A DNA stretch of 35,040 bases from JBNKDD01 sp050288085 (GCA_050288085.1 JBNKDD010000022.1:1-35040), one strand, 5' to 3'; positions 15,353 to 23,815 are shown, counted from the first letter of the stretch. Numbers and translations: made by a program. The notes: generated by a model from the sequence alone, not told the origin.

Positions 15353-17278
15353 ATGTCAGAACCAGAAAACACCCTTCGCAAGAAAAATAAGGAACTCACC
15401 CGGCAGATCTACGAACTCGAAATAGCCCTCACCGCGACAACCGTGCATTTCACCGTCTTTGACCGCGATGGGCATTATCTGTATGTCAACCCGGTTGGGT
15501 TACAAGCGCAAAATGTAAGTCTGGAAGATGTTCGGGGAAAGACATGGCGTGAGATGGGCTTTCCGGAGGAGGTCGGGAAGCCTTTTGACGAGCGCCTTGA
15601 AAAGGTCTTCATCGAGGCGGAGCCAGTCCGATCCGAGGCTTTATTTCCGACGAAGGATGGAATGCGCATTTTCGAGACGGTCCTACAACCGGCTTTCAAC
15701 GAGGCTGGAGAGGTGGTCGCTGCCGTTGCCACACATCAGGATATCACCCAGAGGCGGCAAGCGGAAGAGGCACTTCGCGAGACAAACATCGAGTTGGAGA
15801 AGCGTACTGGAGAACTGGCTGCCGCCCTGGAAACTGCCAGGCAACTACAAGAAAAGGCAGAAATCGCCAATCAAGCAAAAGACACCTTCCTGGCTAATAT
15901 GAGCCACGAACTGCGCACTCCCTTGAACACTATTCTCGGCTTCACCCAGATCATGAGGCACAACCAGACATTGTCTCGCGATGTGCACGATAACCTTGGG
16001 GTGATTATGCGCAGCGGGGAATACCTGCTGGCACTGATCAACCAACTGTTAGATTTGTCGAAGGTTGAAGCCGGACATATGGTCCTGAACGAGACGGACT
16101 TTGACCTGTATCGTCTGTTGGATGATCTGGAAGATATGTTCTTCCTTGGGGCCAGGGAAAAACAGCTACACTTGGAGTTCGACATAGCAAATGAAGTGCC
16201 ACAGCATTTGCGTGCAGATGTCACGAAACTGCGCCAAACACTGATCAACCTGATCAGTAATGCACTGAAATTTACCACAGATGGATCGGTTGGGGTGCGG
16301 GTTACAAAGACAGAGGGCGAAGGAACACCTGAATCACCTTCCCTCAGACTGCAATTTGAGGTCAAGGATACGGGTGCAGGTATTTTACCTGAGGAAATCC
16401 CGAAACTCTTTGAATCCTTCGTTCAGGCTTCTGCCGGGCGTCAAGCCCGAGAAGGTGCCGGGCTGGGGCTGGCTATTAGCCAGGGATTTGTTAACTTGAT
16501 GGGCGGTGTTATCAGCGTAACCAGCAAAGTTGGACAAGGATCGTCATTTGTCTTCGATATTTCCTGCCAGGTCGCATCGGATACCGAAACCCAAGCCATG
16601 CGTCACCACCGGCAGGTCGCAGGCCTTGCACCAGGCCAACCGCAATACCGGATTATGGTGGTGGATGATAAGCCTACACAAAGAAAGTTTTTGCTTGAGA
16701 TATTAGAACTACTTGGCTTTCAAATCAAAGAGGCGGAAAATGGTGAGCAGGCCATTGAGATCGCGGAAAGCTTTAAGCCCCATCTGATCTGGATGGATGT
16801 TCAAATGCCGGTAATGAATGGGATAGATGCAACCAGACGGCTGAAAGCGCTACCGGTGGGCCAGACTATGAAGATCATTGCATTGACAGCCAGCGGAGTT
16901 GAAGAAGACAGTGCAGAAATGATTGCCGCTGGCTGTGATGGTTTTGTTCGGAAGCCGATCCATACTGATACTGTGTTTGACTTGTTAAGCGAGCACATCG
17001 GTGTGGAGTATGTCTATGTGGATGCTGCACAGCCGCAAGAGGTTTCTCAATACGAAAGCCTATCACCAGATAGGCTCGCCGCCGCATTGAATACCATTCC
17101 CGCTGATCTGCTTGGACGTTTGATAGAAAATCTGAAAGTGGGCGATGTAATGGTGATCAATAATACTATTGTCGAAATTCGCGAATATGATACCATTCTT
17201 GCCGGAATATTGGATCGACTGGCACAGCGTTTTCAGTTTGATGAAATGCTGGGCCTGCTGAGTGGCGATAAAAAATGA
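15353..17278 (+). CDS. Hybrid sensor kinase: PAS, HisKA, HATPase, receiver
   Basis: This is a 641-residue cytoplasmic protein. A short coiled coil (1-27) precedes a PAS domain (about 30-135; FDRDGHYLYVNP to ATHQDITQRRQAEE). A second coiled coil leads to the kinase core with phospho-acceptor His185 in FLANMSHELRTPLN. The N box is NLISNALKFT, G1 is KDTGAGILPEE and G2 is GAGLGLAISQG. A receiver domain (about 435-555) follows, with phospho-acceptor Asp482 in WMDVQMP. A helical tail of about 85 residues ends the protein; it has no HPt-like His motif that I can identify. No TM segment, so it senses inside the cell. The stop overlaps the next start, coupling it to the REC-kinase protein. Confidence 0.93.
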   Translation: MSEPENTLRKKNKELTRQIYELEIALTATTVHFTVFDRDGHYLYVNPVGLQAQNVSLEDVRGKTWREMGFPEEVGKPFDERLEKVFIEAEPVRSEALFPTKDGMRIFETVLQPAFNEAGEVVAAVATHQDITQRRQAEEALRETNIELEKRTGELAAALETARQLQEKAEIANQAKDTFLANMSHELRTPLNTILGFTQIMRHNQTLSRDVHDNLGVIMRSGEYLLALINQLLDLSKVEAGHMVLNETDFDLYRLLDDLEDMFFLGAREKQLHLEFDIANEVPQHLRADVTKLRQTLINLISNALKFTTDGSVGVRVTKTEGEGTPESPSLRLQFEVKDTGAGILPEEIPKLFESFVQASAGRQAREGAGLGLAISQGFVNLMGGVISVTSKVGQGSSFVFDISCQVASDTETQAMRHHRQVAGLAPGQPQYRIMVVDDKPTQRKFLLEILELLGFQIKEAENGEQAIEIAESFKPHLIWMDVQMPVMNGIDATRRLKALPVGQTMKIIALTASGVEEDSAEMIAAGCDGFVRKPIHTDTVFDLLSEHIGVEYVYVDAAQPQEVSQYESLSPDRLAAALNTIPADLLGRLIENLKVGDVMVINNTIVEIREYDTILAGILDRLAQRFQFDEMLGLLSGDKK

Positions 17279-18354
17279 TGAACCAGAGCTCGCAAAAATC
17301 CATTATGATTGTGGATGATATCCCGGAAAACTTACAATTGCTGGTTGAGGTGTTGACCAACCAGGGCTATCGGACACGGGCTGCATTAAACGGAGAACAA
17401 GCGCTGGCGAGTATCCAGAAAGAAGCACCGGATCTGATTCTTCTGGATATCCTGATGCCTGACATGGACGGTTTCGAGGTCTGCCGCCGACTCAAATCCG
17501 ACGAAGAATTACGCGATATTCCGGTGATCTTCATCAGTGCCCTTGATGAGATTTTTGACAAAGTGGCGGCGTTTAATGTTGGCGGTGTTGATTACATTAC
17601 GAAGCCTTTTCAAGTGGCGGAGGTGCTGGCTCGTGTACATACGCACCTGAGCCTGCGCGAATTGCAGCAGCAACTGGAAGCACAGAATCAAGAATTGGAA
17701 GCATATGCTCATACCGTCGCCCATGACCTTAAGAACCCAATAAATCTCCAGGTGGGTTTTGCGAATCTCTTATTAACGGAAGATTTATCTGAGGAAGAAC
17801 AACAAACGGCTCTGCAATCCATCAGCGATGGGGCTCAAAAGATGGCGAGAATTATCGATGAATTGCTGCTGCTGGCCAGTGCAAGCCACACCGAAAACAT
17901 CACTATCAACACTTTGGATATGGGAACCATTGTCGATCTCGCGCAGGAGCGCCTGATCCAGCACCTTGAAGAAGAACAAGTTGAAATAATACTCCCGGAA
18001 AAATGGCCGGAAGCTGTGGGCTATGCCCCCTGGGTGGAAGAAATCTGGGCCAATTACATCAGTAATGCTATCAAATACGGGGGAAATCCGCCGTTTATTG
18101 AATTGGGTGCCGATATTCAGTCGGATGGAATGATCAGGTTCTGGGTGAAAGATAACGGTAAAGGGCTTACTGCGGAAGAGATGGCTCGATTGTTCACCCA
18201 ATTTTCTCGTCTTGACCAGGCCCGATCCAAAGGGCATGGGTTGGGTTTATCCATTGTAAAACGCATTATCGAGAGGCTCAATGGCCAGGTGGATGTGGAA
18301 AGCTCTCCCGGTCAGGGCAGTATTTTTAGTTTTACTTTGCCAGCAGCAGATTAA
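17275..18354 (+). CDS. Receiver-histidine kinase protein (REC-HisKA-HATPase)
   Basis: This is a 359-residue protein. An N-terminal receiver (about 8-125) has phospho-acceptor Asp58 in LLDILMPDMDG and the conserved Lys in YITKPF. A helical linker (LREL...AQNQELEAY) leads to the kinase core with His150 in TVAHDLKNPI. The HATPase domain has NYISNAIKYGG, KDNGKGLTAEE, LFTQFSR and HGLGLSIVKRI. The upstream stop TGA overlaps this ATG (ATGATGA), so translation is coupled. This architecture fits a phosphorelay in which the hybrid kinase's phosphate feeds a second kinase. A DNA-binding output protein is absent from the window. Confidence 0.92.
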   Translation: MMNQSSQKSIMIVDDIPENLQLLVEVLTNQGYRTRAALNGEQALASIQKEAPDLILLDILMPDMDGFEVCRRLKSDEELRDIPVIFISALDEIFDKVAAFNVGGVDYITKPFQVAEVLARVHTHLSLRELQQQLEAQNQELEAYAHTVAHDLKNPINLQVGFANLLLTEDLSEEEQQTALQSISDGAQKMARIIDELLLLASASHTENITINTLDMGTIVDLAQERLIQHLEEEQVEIILPEKWPEAVGYAPWVEEIWANYISNAIKYGGNPPFIELGADIQSDGMIRFWVKDNGKGLTAEEMARLFTQFSRLDQARSKGHGLGLSIVKRIIERLNGQVDVESSPGQGSIFSFTLPAAD

Positions 18355-18400
18355 AAAGTGCGCATGCTTCGAAAATTAGTCTGAGGGCGAAAACCTCACT

Positions 18401-18517
18401 CTAATCATCCTCCTCCGGCTCATCGTCTGTTAATTCGATGTGGGGCCGCCCGGCCTTGTCCCAGGCTTCGAAGGGGGTGCGCCAGTCGGGTTCGGGTTGG
18501 CCCTCGTAATGCTGCAT
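18401..18517 (-). CDS. 38-residue acidic micro-protein sharing its N-terminus with the DUF922 protein
   Basis: This ORF reads MQHYEGQPEPDWRT, then PFEAWDKAGRPH, then an acidic tail ending DEPEEDD. GGAAGG lies 3 to 8 bases before the ATG. The first ten residues match the DUF922 protein's MQPYQGQPGP at seven positions, and the DNA shares the 12-mer AGGGCCAACCCG. It is either a real small protein or the surviving 5' end of a decayed paralogue. The in-frame acidic tail and proper stop, after an unrelated middle, favour a genuine small gene modestly. It has no hydrophobic segment. Confidence 0.5.
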   Translation of the reverse strand: MQHYEGQPEPDWRTPFEAWDKAGRPHIELTDDEPEEDD

Positions 18518-18649
18518 GATCCTTCCTTACCCTGACTTACCACATCATTAAACGCTAGGATGGCATGACGCTCTAAGAAGTAAGTTATAGTTGATGACCA
18601 GGAGGATGAAAAGCCTGTCATGACGGGTAAAGCTTCACCGTTCCAGCTT

Positions 18650-18669
18650 AGCCGCGGAGTTCATTCGCG
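18650..18669. repeat. CCGCGAAGTT palindrome, copy 1
   Basis: CCGCGGAGTTCATTCGCGGT differs by one base from 20507-20526. The arms CCGCGRA and TTCGCGG can pair. TGTCATGA at about 18614 also matches the fuller copies, so this is probably a decayed full-length unit. Confidence 0.7.
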
Positions 18670-18701
18670 GTAGCGGCTTGCGTATATGCTTTTGCAATCG
18701 C

Positions 18702-19055
18702 TCAACCACTCAGCAGCCGCCGTAGTCCCAGCACAACTCCCAATACCACACCCCAGGTGATATAACCCGCGATCAGGGTGGGGCCTAATTTCCAACCCGC
18801 GCGGGCGGTCAGCCATGCCACCACCACAAACAGGAAAGTCGGGATCAACCCCATGATCATTGCCCCGATAAAATCCGCCACAGCTTCCCGATCATCGCCT
18901 TTGGAGGCGTAGAAAATCCACAACGCCAACGGGATATTGATCGGCATCGTCCCCGCAATTGCCGCAACGGTGCTGGAGAGATTCTTCAGCACAGCGATCA
19001 GGATGATGATCACAATCGACACCGCGACGGGCAGAATATCTTGCTGCCAGTTCAT
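18702..19055 (-). CDS. Small four-helix membrane protein
   Basis: This 117-residue protein has about four hydrophobic helices. They begin with ILPVAVSIVIIILIAVL, continue through INIPLALWIFYASKG and GLIPTFLFVVVAWLTA, and end at ITWGVVLGVVLGL. The loop KGDDREAVADF is charged. The layout loosely resembles DUF3147/GlpM-like small membrane proteins, but I cannot assign it. The ATG at 19055 has GAGGT 6 bases upstream. The longer open frame to 19208 runs through repeat DNA (19075-19205) and is rejected. It may be co-transcribed with the ferredoxin gene upstream, although repeats separate them. Confidence 0.7.
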   Translation of the reverse strand: MNWQQDILPVAVSIVIIILIAVLKNLSSTVAAIAGTMPINIPLALWIFYASKGDDREAVADFIGAMIMGLIPTFLFVVVAWLTARAGWKLGPTLIAGYITWGVVLGVVLGLRRLLSG

Positions 19056-19074
19056 AGCTACCTCAACATAATAG

Positions 19075-19094
19075 CCGCGAAGTTTACTCGCGGC
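19075..19094. repeat. CCGCGAAGTT palindrome, copy 2
   Basis: CCGCGAAGTTTACTCGCGGC sits just upstream of the small membrane protein's ribosome site. It is followed at 19107-19128 by GAGAATCAATACGCCGGGTG. That segment recurs at 20614-20635 with two differences, so more than one repeat module is mixed here. Confidence 0.7.
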
Positions 19095-19175
19095 GGTCTG
19101 AAGAATGAGAATCAATACGCCGGGTGATGTTACCCGGCGTAATTGTGTTTGCCAATATGACCTCAGGTCACCTGC

Positions 19176-19263
19176 TTCAAACCCGCAGGGACGACAGAAG
19201 GTCGTCATGAACTCCGCGGTTAGAGCGCACCCGGAACCGCGAAGTTTATTCGCGGTGGCTTAA
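19176..19263. repeat. 88-bp direct repeat, left copy
   Basis: This segment aligns without gaps to 20446-20533; I count 75 of 88 positions identical. It contains the arms GAACTCCGCGG and CCGCGAAGTTT and ends in CGCGGTGGCTTAA. It finishes 12 bases from the ferredoxin gene stop, on its downstream side. The two copies therefore bracket the gene. Confidence 0.85.
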
Positions 19264-19275
19264 TGAAGCGAACGC

Positions 19276-20358
19276 TCATAGAATATCGGCCATATCAATA
19301 CCACGTTGTTTGGCTCGCTCAACCATCCATGCATCAAGGTTATCGGGAAGGGGATCGCGGTCGGTTGTTGGCCGGGATTCCATACTCGATGCACCGGTTG
19401 AACAGGCCATTACACACTGTCCACACCCCACACAGCGCTGATCGGCCACCACCGCCACAAAGTCCTGGACGGAGAGCGCATCAAACTGGCATCGCTCCAC
19501 ACACGCTTCACAACCTGAGCAAACATCACCATCGACCACCGCGCGAAAATCTGAACGAGCGACGGCGGTTGGGATGTCAAATTCGGCAATGCCTCGCAGA
19601 ATACCACACGAGCAAGTACAGCAGTTGCAAATGTAGAAATGGCCGTCGTGATGGTTGCCGATAGTATGTACCAACCCGGCGTCGGCGGCCTCCTGAAGCC
19701 GTTGAAGGGCTTCCTGTTTGGTCAGGGCGCGGGTGTCCGGATCGTGATCGAACCAACCTTCAACGGGCGAGAAAGTCAGGCAGACTTCAACCGGATGGTC
19801 GCAGCCTTTCCCCACCAGCTTTTGCTGTACCCGGCAGATGCAATCCCGCACGCCCCACGCCCTGGCCTGATCCAGCAGGTTGGATACCTGGGCATAAGGT
19901 GCAATCTCCACGCTGGTGTTTATCGATTCCTGAACGGGGATCACACGGTGCACCGGAGGGCCAAAACTCAAAAGAGCCTTACCGCGTGTTTCCTGCACAT
20001 AATCTTCAAACAGGGTGGCGAACTCCTCATCCATGCGATGCAGGTTGAACTCGTAAATGCCGACGACAAAGGGGATCAGGTGATAGACCAATCCGCGTTC
20101 CCCTTTCTGTGCACCGATCAGCCCATTGCGTACCATACTTTTAAGCAAATGCCGGGCAGCAGCCTTCTCGATACCGGCCCGCTGTGCAATGTCGGCAGGT
20201 GCTTCAGGAGTCAGGCGCATCACAACCGCAATGGATGCTTCTTCGGGAGTAAACAGCTTTTCTAGAAGCCGCAGCTCAACCCGGCTCTCGGTGCGCGGGT
20301 ATCCGTTTGGAATAGCATCCAGCCGGTCGGCGAGATGTTCGTAAATAAGATCAACCAT
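19276..20358 (-). CDS. HTH domain fused to 2x[4Fe-4S] ferredoxin-like protein
   Basis: This is a 360-residue protein. Residues about 30-105 form a winged-helix-like region (ASIAVVMRLTPEAPADIAQ, then HLLKSMVRNGLIGAQKGERG). A middle region carries Cys clusters: VRDCICRV, KGCDHPVEVC and YICNCCTCSCG. Two ferredoxin motifs follow near the C-terminus, CSGCEACVERC and CVGCGQCVMAC, each CxxCxxCxxxC. The second lacks the usual following Pro. The layout suggests an iron-sulfur electron-transfer or redox-sensing protein with a DNA-binding-like front, though DNA binding is not proven. GTG at 20370 is possible, but ATG at 20358 lies 8 bases after GAGAGTGG. A promoter at 20397-20424 and direct repeats flank it. 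Confidence 0.85.
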   Translation of the reverse strand: MVDLIYEHLADRLDAIPNGYPRTESRVELRLLEKLFTPEEASIAVVMRLTPEAPADIAQRAGIEKAAARHLLKSMVRNGLIGAQKGERGLVYHLIPFVVGIYEFNLHRMDEEFATLFEDYVQETRGKALLSFGPPVHRVIPVQESINTSVEIAPYAQVSNLLDQARAWGVRDCICRVQQKLVGKGCDHPVEVCLTFSPVEGWFDHDPDTRALTKQEALQRLQEAADAGLVHTIGNHHDGHFYICNCCTCSCGILRGIAEFDIPTAVARSDFRAVVDGDVCSGCEACVERCQFDALSVQDFVAVVADQRCVGCGQCVMACSTGASSMESRPTTDRDPLPDNLDAWMVERAKQRGIDMADIL

Positions 20359-20396
20359 TGTGCAATCCACTCTCTATGGCCTCTGATGTACAGCCA

Positions 20397-20424
20397 AGTA
20401 TATCATGCGCATCTTCAATCACAA
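20397..20424 (-). promoter_or_regulatory. Promoter of the HTH-ferredoxin gene
   Basis: On the minus strand TTGTGA (20419-20424) and TATACT (20397-20402) are 16 bases apart. Transcription would begin near 20390, giving a leader of about 32 bases before the ATG at 20358. It lies between the right repeat copy and the gene. Confidence 0.5.
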
Positions 20425-20445
20425 TCATCCCCTACTGGCAATCGT

Positions 20446-20533
20446 TTCAAATCCGCCGGAACGACCGGAGGTTGTCATGAACTTCGCGGCTAGAACAAAC
20501 GCGGAACCGCGAAGTTCATTCGCGGTGGCTTAA
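20446..20533. repeat. 88-bp direct repeat, right copy
   Basis: This partner of 19176-19263 contains the perfect 11-base inverted arms GAACTTCGCGG (20479-20489) and CCGCGAAGTTC (20507-20517). It is upstream of the ferredoxin promoter. The GAGAATCA module at 20614-20635 follows, in the opposite relative order to the left side. Confidence 0.85.
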
Positions 20534-20650
20534 CAAAAATAGGTACAAATTAATTTTTAAGCGATTGCCCGGCCCTGATGATCTCCTTGACGTTGTTCCC
20601 TGTTGAAACGGCTGAGAATCAGTACGCCCGGTGATCACGAAAAATTCGTG

Positions 20651-21598
20651 TCATTCGTGATGTGCTTTCTGCCGCGCCCACTCGCCGATCCGCTCCCGCA
20701 TCTCGGCAGGGAATTGGGCTTCTTTGTCCGTCAGTGAATGTCCCACATCCGGCACAACGAAATAGCTATAATCGGGGTGATCTGCCATCCCCTCACCCAT
20801 TGCCGAGATGCTCTCCTGCACCGGCACAACCGTATCTTCCGCGCCCCATACCGAGAGCACCGGGAGCGTCAGGCTGGCAAACACCGGGACGACATCAAAC
20901 AACATAAAAGGGCTGTCACCGCCCATCTCCTCCCACTCATCGCGGCTGAGAATTGGCGGGACAGGTTGTAAGTCCTCTTGCATCCCGTCATGTTTTGGCA
21001 GGGCTTGAATACCCGCATCGGCATTGATGCGTCCTAACACCTCTTCAAATGCCGGAGTCCACTCGCCTATTCCTATAAATTTGAATGCCTGTTCCCAGAA
21101 CTCGCCTATCAGGGCCACCTGCTCCGGCGTTGCTCCCAGCTCATCGGCAGCGACCATCCCCCGCCGGAAGCACTCCTGATCGGCGGGTGTTACGCCGCTC
21201 CCCGAACAGGCGATGATGAACTTGACCGCTCTCTCAACACGCGTTGCCGCCAGAGGGGCAACCCAACAGCCGTTACTCCACCCGCATAAGCCGAGGCTGC
21301 TGACGTTAGGATGCTGCCGTAGATGTTCGATGACGGCTTCCAGGTCATCGGTCAGCGAGTAGATATCCGCCCAGCCTGGCTCCCCGGTCGAGCGGCCCCA
21401 GCCACGTTTATCGTAGATGAACGCGCCCATCCCCTTTTGCATGAAGGCATCGGCATAATGATGATAGTCAGATCGCAGTTGAGCGTCCGCCCCATGAACT
21501 ATAATCACGACCGGAACACGCTTCTGTGCAGGCAGCAGCAGCGAACCACTCAGTGTGTGTCCGGCCTTACACTGGATGCTAATCTCTTCAGAATCCAA
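20651..21598 (-). CDS. Alpha/beta hydrolase (serine hydrolase)
   Basis: This is a 315-residue alpha/beta-hydrolase. The oxyanion region is VVIIVHGADAQ. The nucleophile elbow is GLCGWSNGCW (GxSxG) with the Ser in GWSNG. The acid is probably the Asp in WGAEDTVVP, and the His is in PDVGHSLTD. YDKRGWGRSTGEP is the typical YDxRGxGxS loop of the dienelactone-hydrolase and esterase-like groups. The substrate is unknown. The start is TTG at 21598: AGGAGG at 21605-21610 sits exactly 6 bases before it. The reading frame is open to 21694 but that stretch lacks a site and has no family similarity. The gene is divergent from the HEAT-propeller gene. Confidence 0.88.
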   Translation of the reverse strand: MDSEEISIQCKAGHTLSGSLLLPAQKRVPVVIIVHGADAQLRSDYHHYADAFMQKGMGAFIYDKRGWGRSTGEPGWADIYSLTDDLEAVIEHLRQHPNVSSLGLCGWSNGCWVAPLAATRVERAVKFIIACSGSGVTPADQECFRRGMVAADELGATPEQVALIGEFWEQAFKFIGIGEWTPAFEEVLGRINADAGIQALPKHDGMQEDLQPVPPILSRDEWEEMGGDSPFMLFDVVPVFASLTLPVLSVWGAEDTVVPVQESISAMGEGMADHPDYSYFVVPDVGHSLTDKEAQFPAEMRERIGEWARQKAHHE

Positions 21599-21698
21599 AA
21601 TGCACCTCCTGCTGTAGATTATAGTAACCAGGATTGCCTCTTGTATAGTCGGAGGGGAATAATAGAGTAGTTGACGAGTAAGAGGATAACCCAAATTC

Positions 21699-21704
21699 TA
21701 TAAT
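21699..21704 (+). promoter_or_regulatory. Candidate -10 box for the HEAT-propeller gene
   Basis: A perfect TATAAT lies 114 bases before the ATG at 21818. TTGACG occurs at 21671-21676, but the 22-base spacer is too long for a standard promoter. Transcription would begin near 21711, with a leader of about 107 bases in which I see no clear riboswitch. Confidence 0.35.
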
Positions 21705-21817
21705 GGATTTGAGTTTGGACAAAGACACCTCGTTCAGAAAAGGCGAAACGCCAATCCTCGAACTCTCATCTAAACCTTGATTTTCTTAAACCGACTGTCG
21801 TTGAAAGGGTAGGAGCG

Positions 21818-23815
21818 ATGGGCCAGAATCCCTACGAAGTGCTTGGGCACGAGTCTCCCTCAGTTCGCCGCCGGGCCATCGAACAGATCGCCCATGATCC
21901 CCACGCAGTTCCTGTGTTGATAAGAATGCTCGATGATTCTATGCCGGAAGTACAGGCTGCCGCAGCCAGCGCCCTGGGTCAATTGCGGGCGGTAGAAGCC
22001 AGGTGGCAGTTACTGGAAATGGTGGGCAGCACGGCCAACCCTGAGGTCTGTCTGGCCTCGGTAGAGGCACTGGGCAAGTTCCGGGATAGGGCCGCCTTAC
22101 CGGCCCTGATCTCATTGGCTAATGAATCTAGCCATCCCTTACCCGTGCGAGTAGCAGCGGTCGAAGCTTTGGAAATGATCGGCGATCCATCCTCGATTGG
22201 CAGATTAGAAGCTCTCGTCAAAGATGCCAACCCCGTGCTAATGGAAGCCGCCCGCCGGGCTGTCGATTCCATCCAAAAGTGCCAATCTGAGTTCGTTGAA
22301 CGACGACAGCGCTCACTGACATTGATCCTGACTGGTACTTTGATCGTGGGGATGATCGCGGGGGCGATCCTGACCGGGATTCTATTTACCCAATTCTCCC
22401 AGAGCGACCTTCAAGATGCCGCAATGATCATGCCGACTGTCTCGTCCTCGCCTGTATCCTATACCCCGGAACCCCTGATACCTGTGATGCTCACGCCTGC
22501 TCCCCCCCCTATCGGTCCGTCTGATCCGGTACACACCTGGAATTTTGGCTCATCCGTTGATGGCGTGGTCTGGAACGCATCAAGCGATCATTTTGCGGCC
22601 TGGGGCAGTGATAAAATGGGCGCTCAGGGATACGTGTGGCTTAACCCCCTGGACGGTGAATTTTTCAGGAGCAACACACTGTCCAATGGCGTGAGCGAAA
22701 AAGCGATCTGGAATGCTGGCGGCACACTTCTCTTTGGCTGGGGAGGTGGGCACGCTGTGTTGTGGGATTCTTCTGGCGACCTGTTTAAAGACTGGGTTAT
22801 GAATATCAGAGGTGGGGTATGGAACCTGAATGGAACAAGGCTTGCGATCTGGTTTGATTTCGGACAGCTAGAACTGGTTGACGAACTTGGCGGGACCTTA
22901 GCTGTCCTCACCTATCCGGGAGATATTAACGGCATTACCCCGCTGCCCTATGATGATGCTTTTTTGGTCTGGGGAGATGGGGATGTTTCGCAAATTTATA
23001 CCGCTGAGGGCACCTTGCTGGCGGAGATCCCCCAGTTATTTCCGGTCAACGGGGTCAGTTTCAGCCCTGATGGGAGCCGGGCTGTCAGTTGGTCAAATAT
23101 TGCTCAGCCCGGCAGCCACGGCCTATGGGTCTGGGATGCCAAAACCGGTGAAATCGACAGTCGCTATACCCTCCCAGATGCCCGAATCTGGGGCGCGGAG
23201 TGGGATCCAAAGGGACAGATGCTCGTCGTCTTCGCCGGGATAAGCCAATACGATACAACCGCTCGTCTGATCGATCCCGATACCGGCCAGCAGCTAACGC
23301 TTCTGCACAATGGTCGGCAGGCCAGCGGAGTGGCGTGGAATCCATCCGGCACACACGTTGTAACCTGGGGGAACATCGAGTCCCCCACCTTGTACCGGGT
23401 GGCGGACGCATCTATCCAAATCCTAAACGACCGTAAATATGTGGGTGAACACATTGGAGCAGTCTGGAACCCGGATGGAGCCAGTTTTGTTACCTGGTCA
23501 GAAGGCGGTGCGGCTTATCTCTGGAACGCAGATGGACAGCAGATAGCCAGGCTTCCCCACGATAATCACAAGGTTCAGGTAGGCGGGGCAGTCTATAACC
23601 CCGATGGATCTCTCATCCTGACCTGGGGGGATGATAGCACGCTGCGTTTGTGGTCGGCTGCCGGAGCGCCCTTACAAACCTTCATTTTCCCTTATCCGGT
23701 GCTGGGGGGGTCTTTCAGCCCGAATGGGAAGTTTATCCTGGGCTGGGGCGAATTGGAGAACAATATCGATATCAATTCAGCCGTTCATGTGTGGGCTGTC
23801 GAAACCGGTTCCTGA
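21818..23815 (+). CDS. HEAT-repeat, single TM, WD40-like beta-propeller protein
   Basis: This is a 665-residue protein. Residues 1-155 are HEAT repeats (VPVLIRMLDDSMPEVQAAA, then LPALISLANE and SIGRLEALVKDANPVLMEA). One TM helix spans about 167-190, followed by a Pro/Thr/Ser-rich linker to about 235. The remainder contains about nine repeats of the pattern G-x-x-W-N-P-x-G-x-x-x-x-x-W-G, such as GVAWNPSGTHVVTWG and GAVWNPDGASFVTWS, forming a propeller outside the membrane. The HEAT half should be in the cytoplasm. It probably scaffolds partners across the membrane; no catalytic residue is seen. GGGTAGGAG abuts the ATG. Confidence 0.88.
   Translation: MGQNPYEVLGHESPSVRRRAIEQIAHDPHAVPVLIRMLDDSMPEVQAAAASALGQLRAVEARWQLLEMVGSTANPEVCLASVEALGKFRDRAALPALISLANESSHPLPVRVAAVEALEMIGDPSSIGRLEALVKDANPVLMEAARRAVDSIQKCQSEFVERRQRSLTLILTGTLIVGMIAGAILTGILFTQFSQSDLQDAAMIMPTVSSSPVSYTPEPLIPVMLTPAPPPIGPSDPVHTWNFGSSVDGVVWNASSDHFAAWGSDKMGAQGYVWLNPLDGEFFRSNTLSNGVSEKAIWNAGGTLLFGWGGGHAVLWDSSGDLFKDWVMNIRGGVWNLNGTRLAIWFDFGQLELVDELGGTLAVLTYPGDINGITPLPYDDAFLVWGDGDVSQIYTAEGTLLAEIPQLFPVNGVSFSPDGSRAVSWSNIAQPGSHGLWVWDAKTGEIDSRYTLPDARIWGAEWDPKGQMLVVFAGISQYDTTARLIDPDTGQQLTLLHNGRQASGVAWNPSGTHVVTWGNIESPTLYRVADASIQILNDRKYVGEHIGAVWNPDGASFVTWSEGGAAYLWNADGQQIARLPHDNHKVQVGGAVYNPDGSLILTWGDDSTLRLWSAAGAPLQTFIFPYPVLGGSFSPNGKFILGWGELENNIDINSAVHVWAVETGS

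Larger units (their letters stand above)
18355..18701. other. 347-base gap holding a micro-ORF and a repeat
   Basis: The kinase gene ends at 18354 and the next long gene ends at 18702. The gap contains the minus-strand 38-codon ORF at 18401-18517 and a CCGCGGAGTT palindrome at 18650-18669. I see no terminator with a T-tract and nothing else of note. Confidence 0.5.

Noticed and set aside
19056..19208. N-terminal extension of the small membrane protein to 168 residues
   Set aside because: The extension is encoded by palindromic repeat DNA, while GAGGT precedes the internal ATG at 19055.
21599..21694. Extended N-terminus of the alpha/beta hydrolase
   Set aside because: It lacks a ribosome site, whereas AGGAGG is 6 bases before the TTG at 21598; the extra residues do not look like the family.
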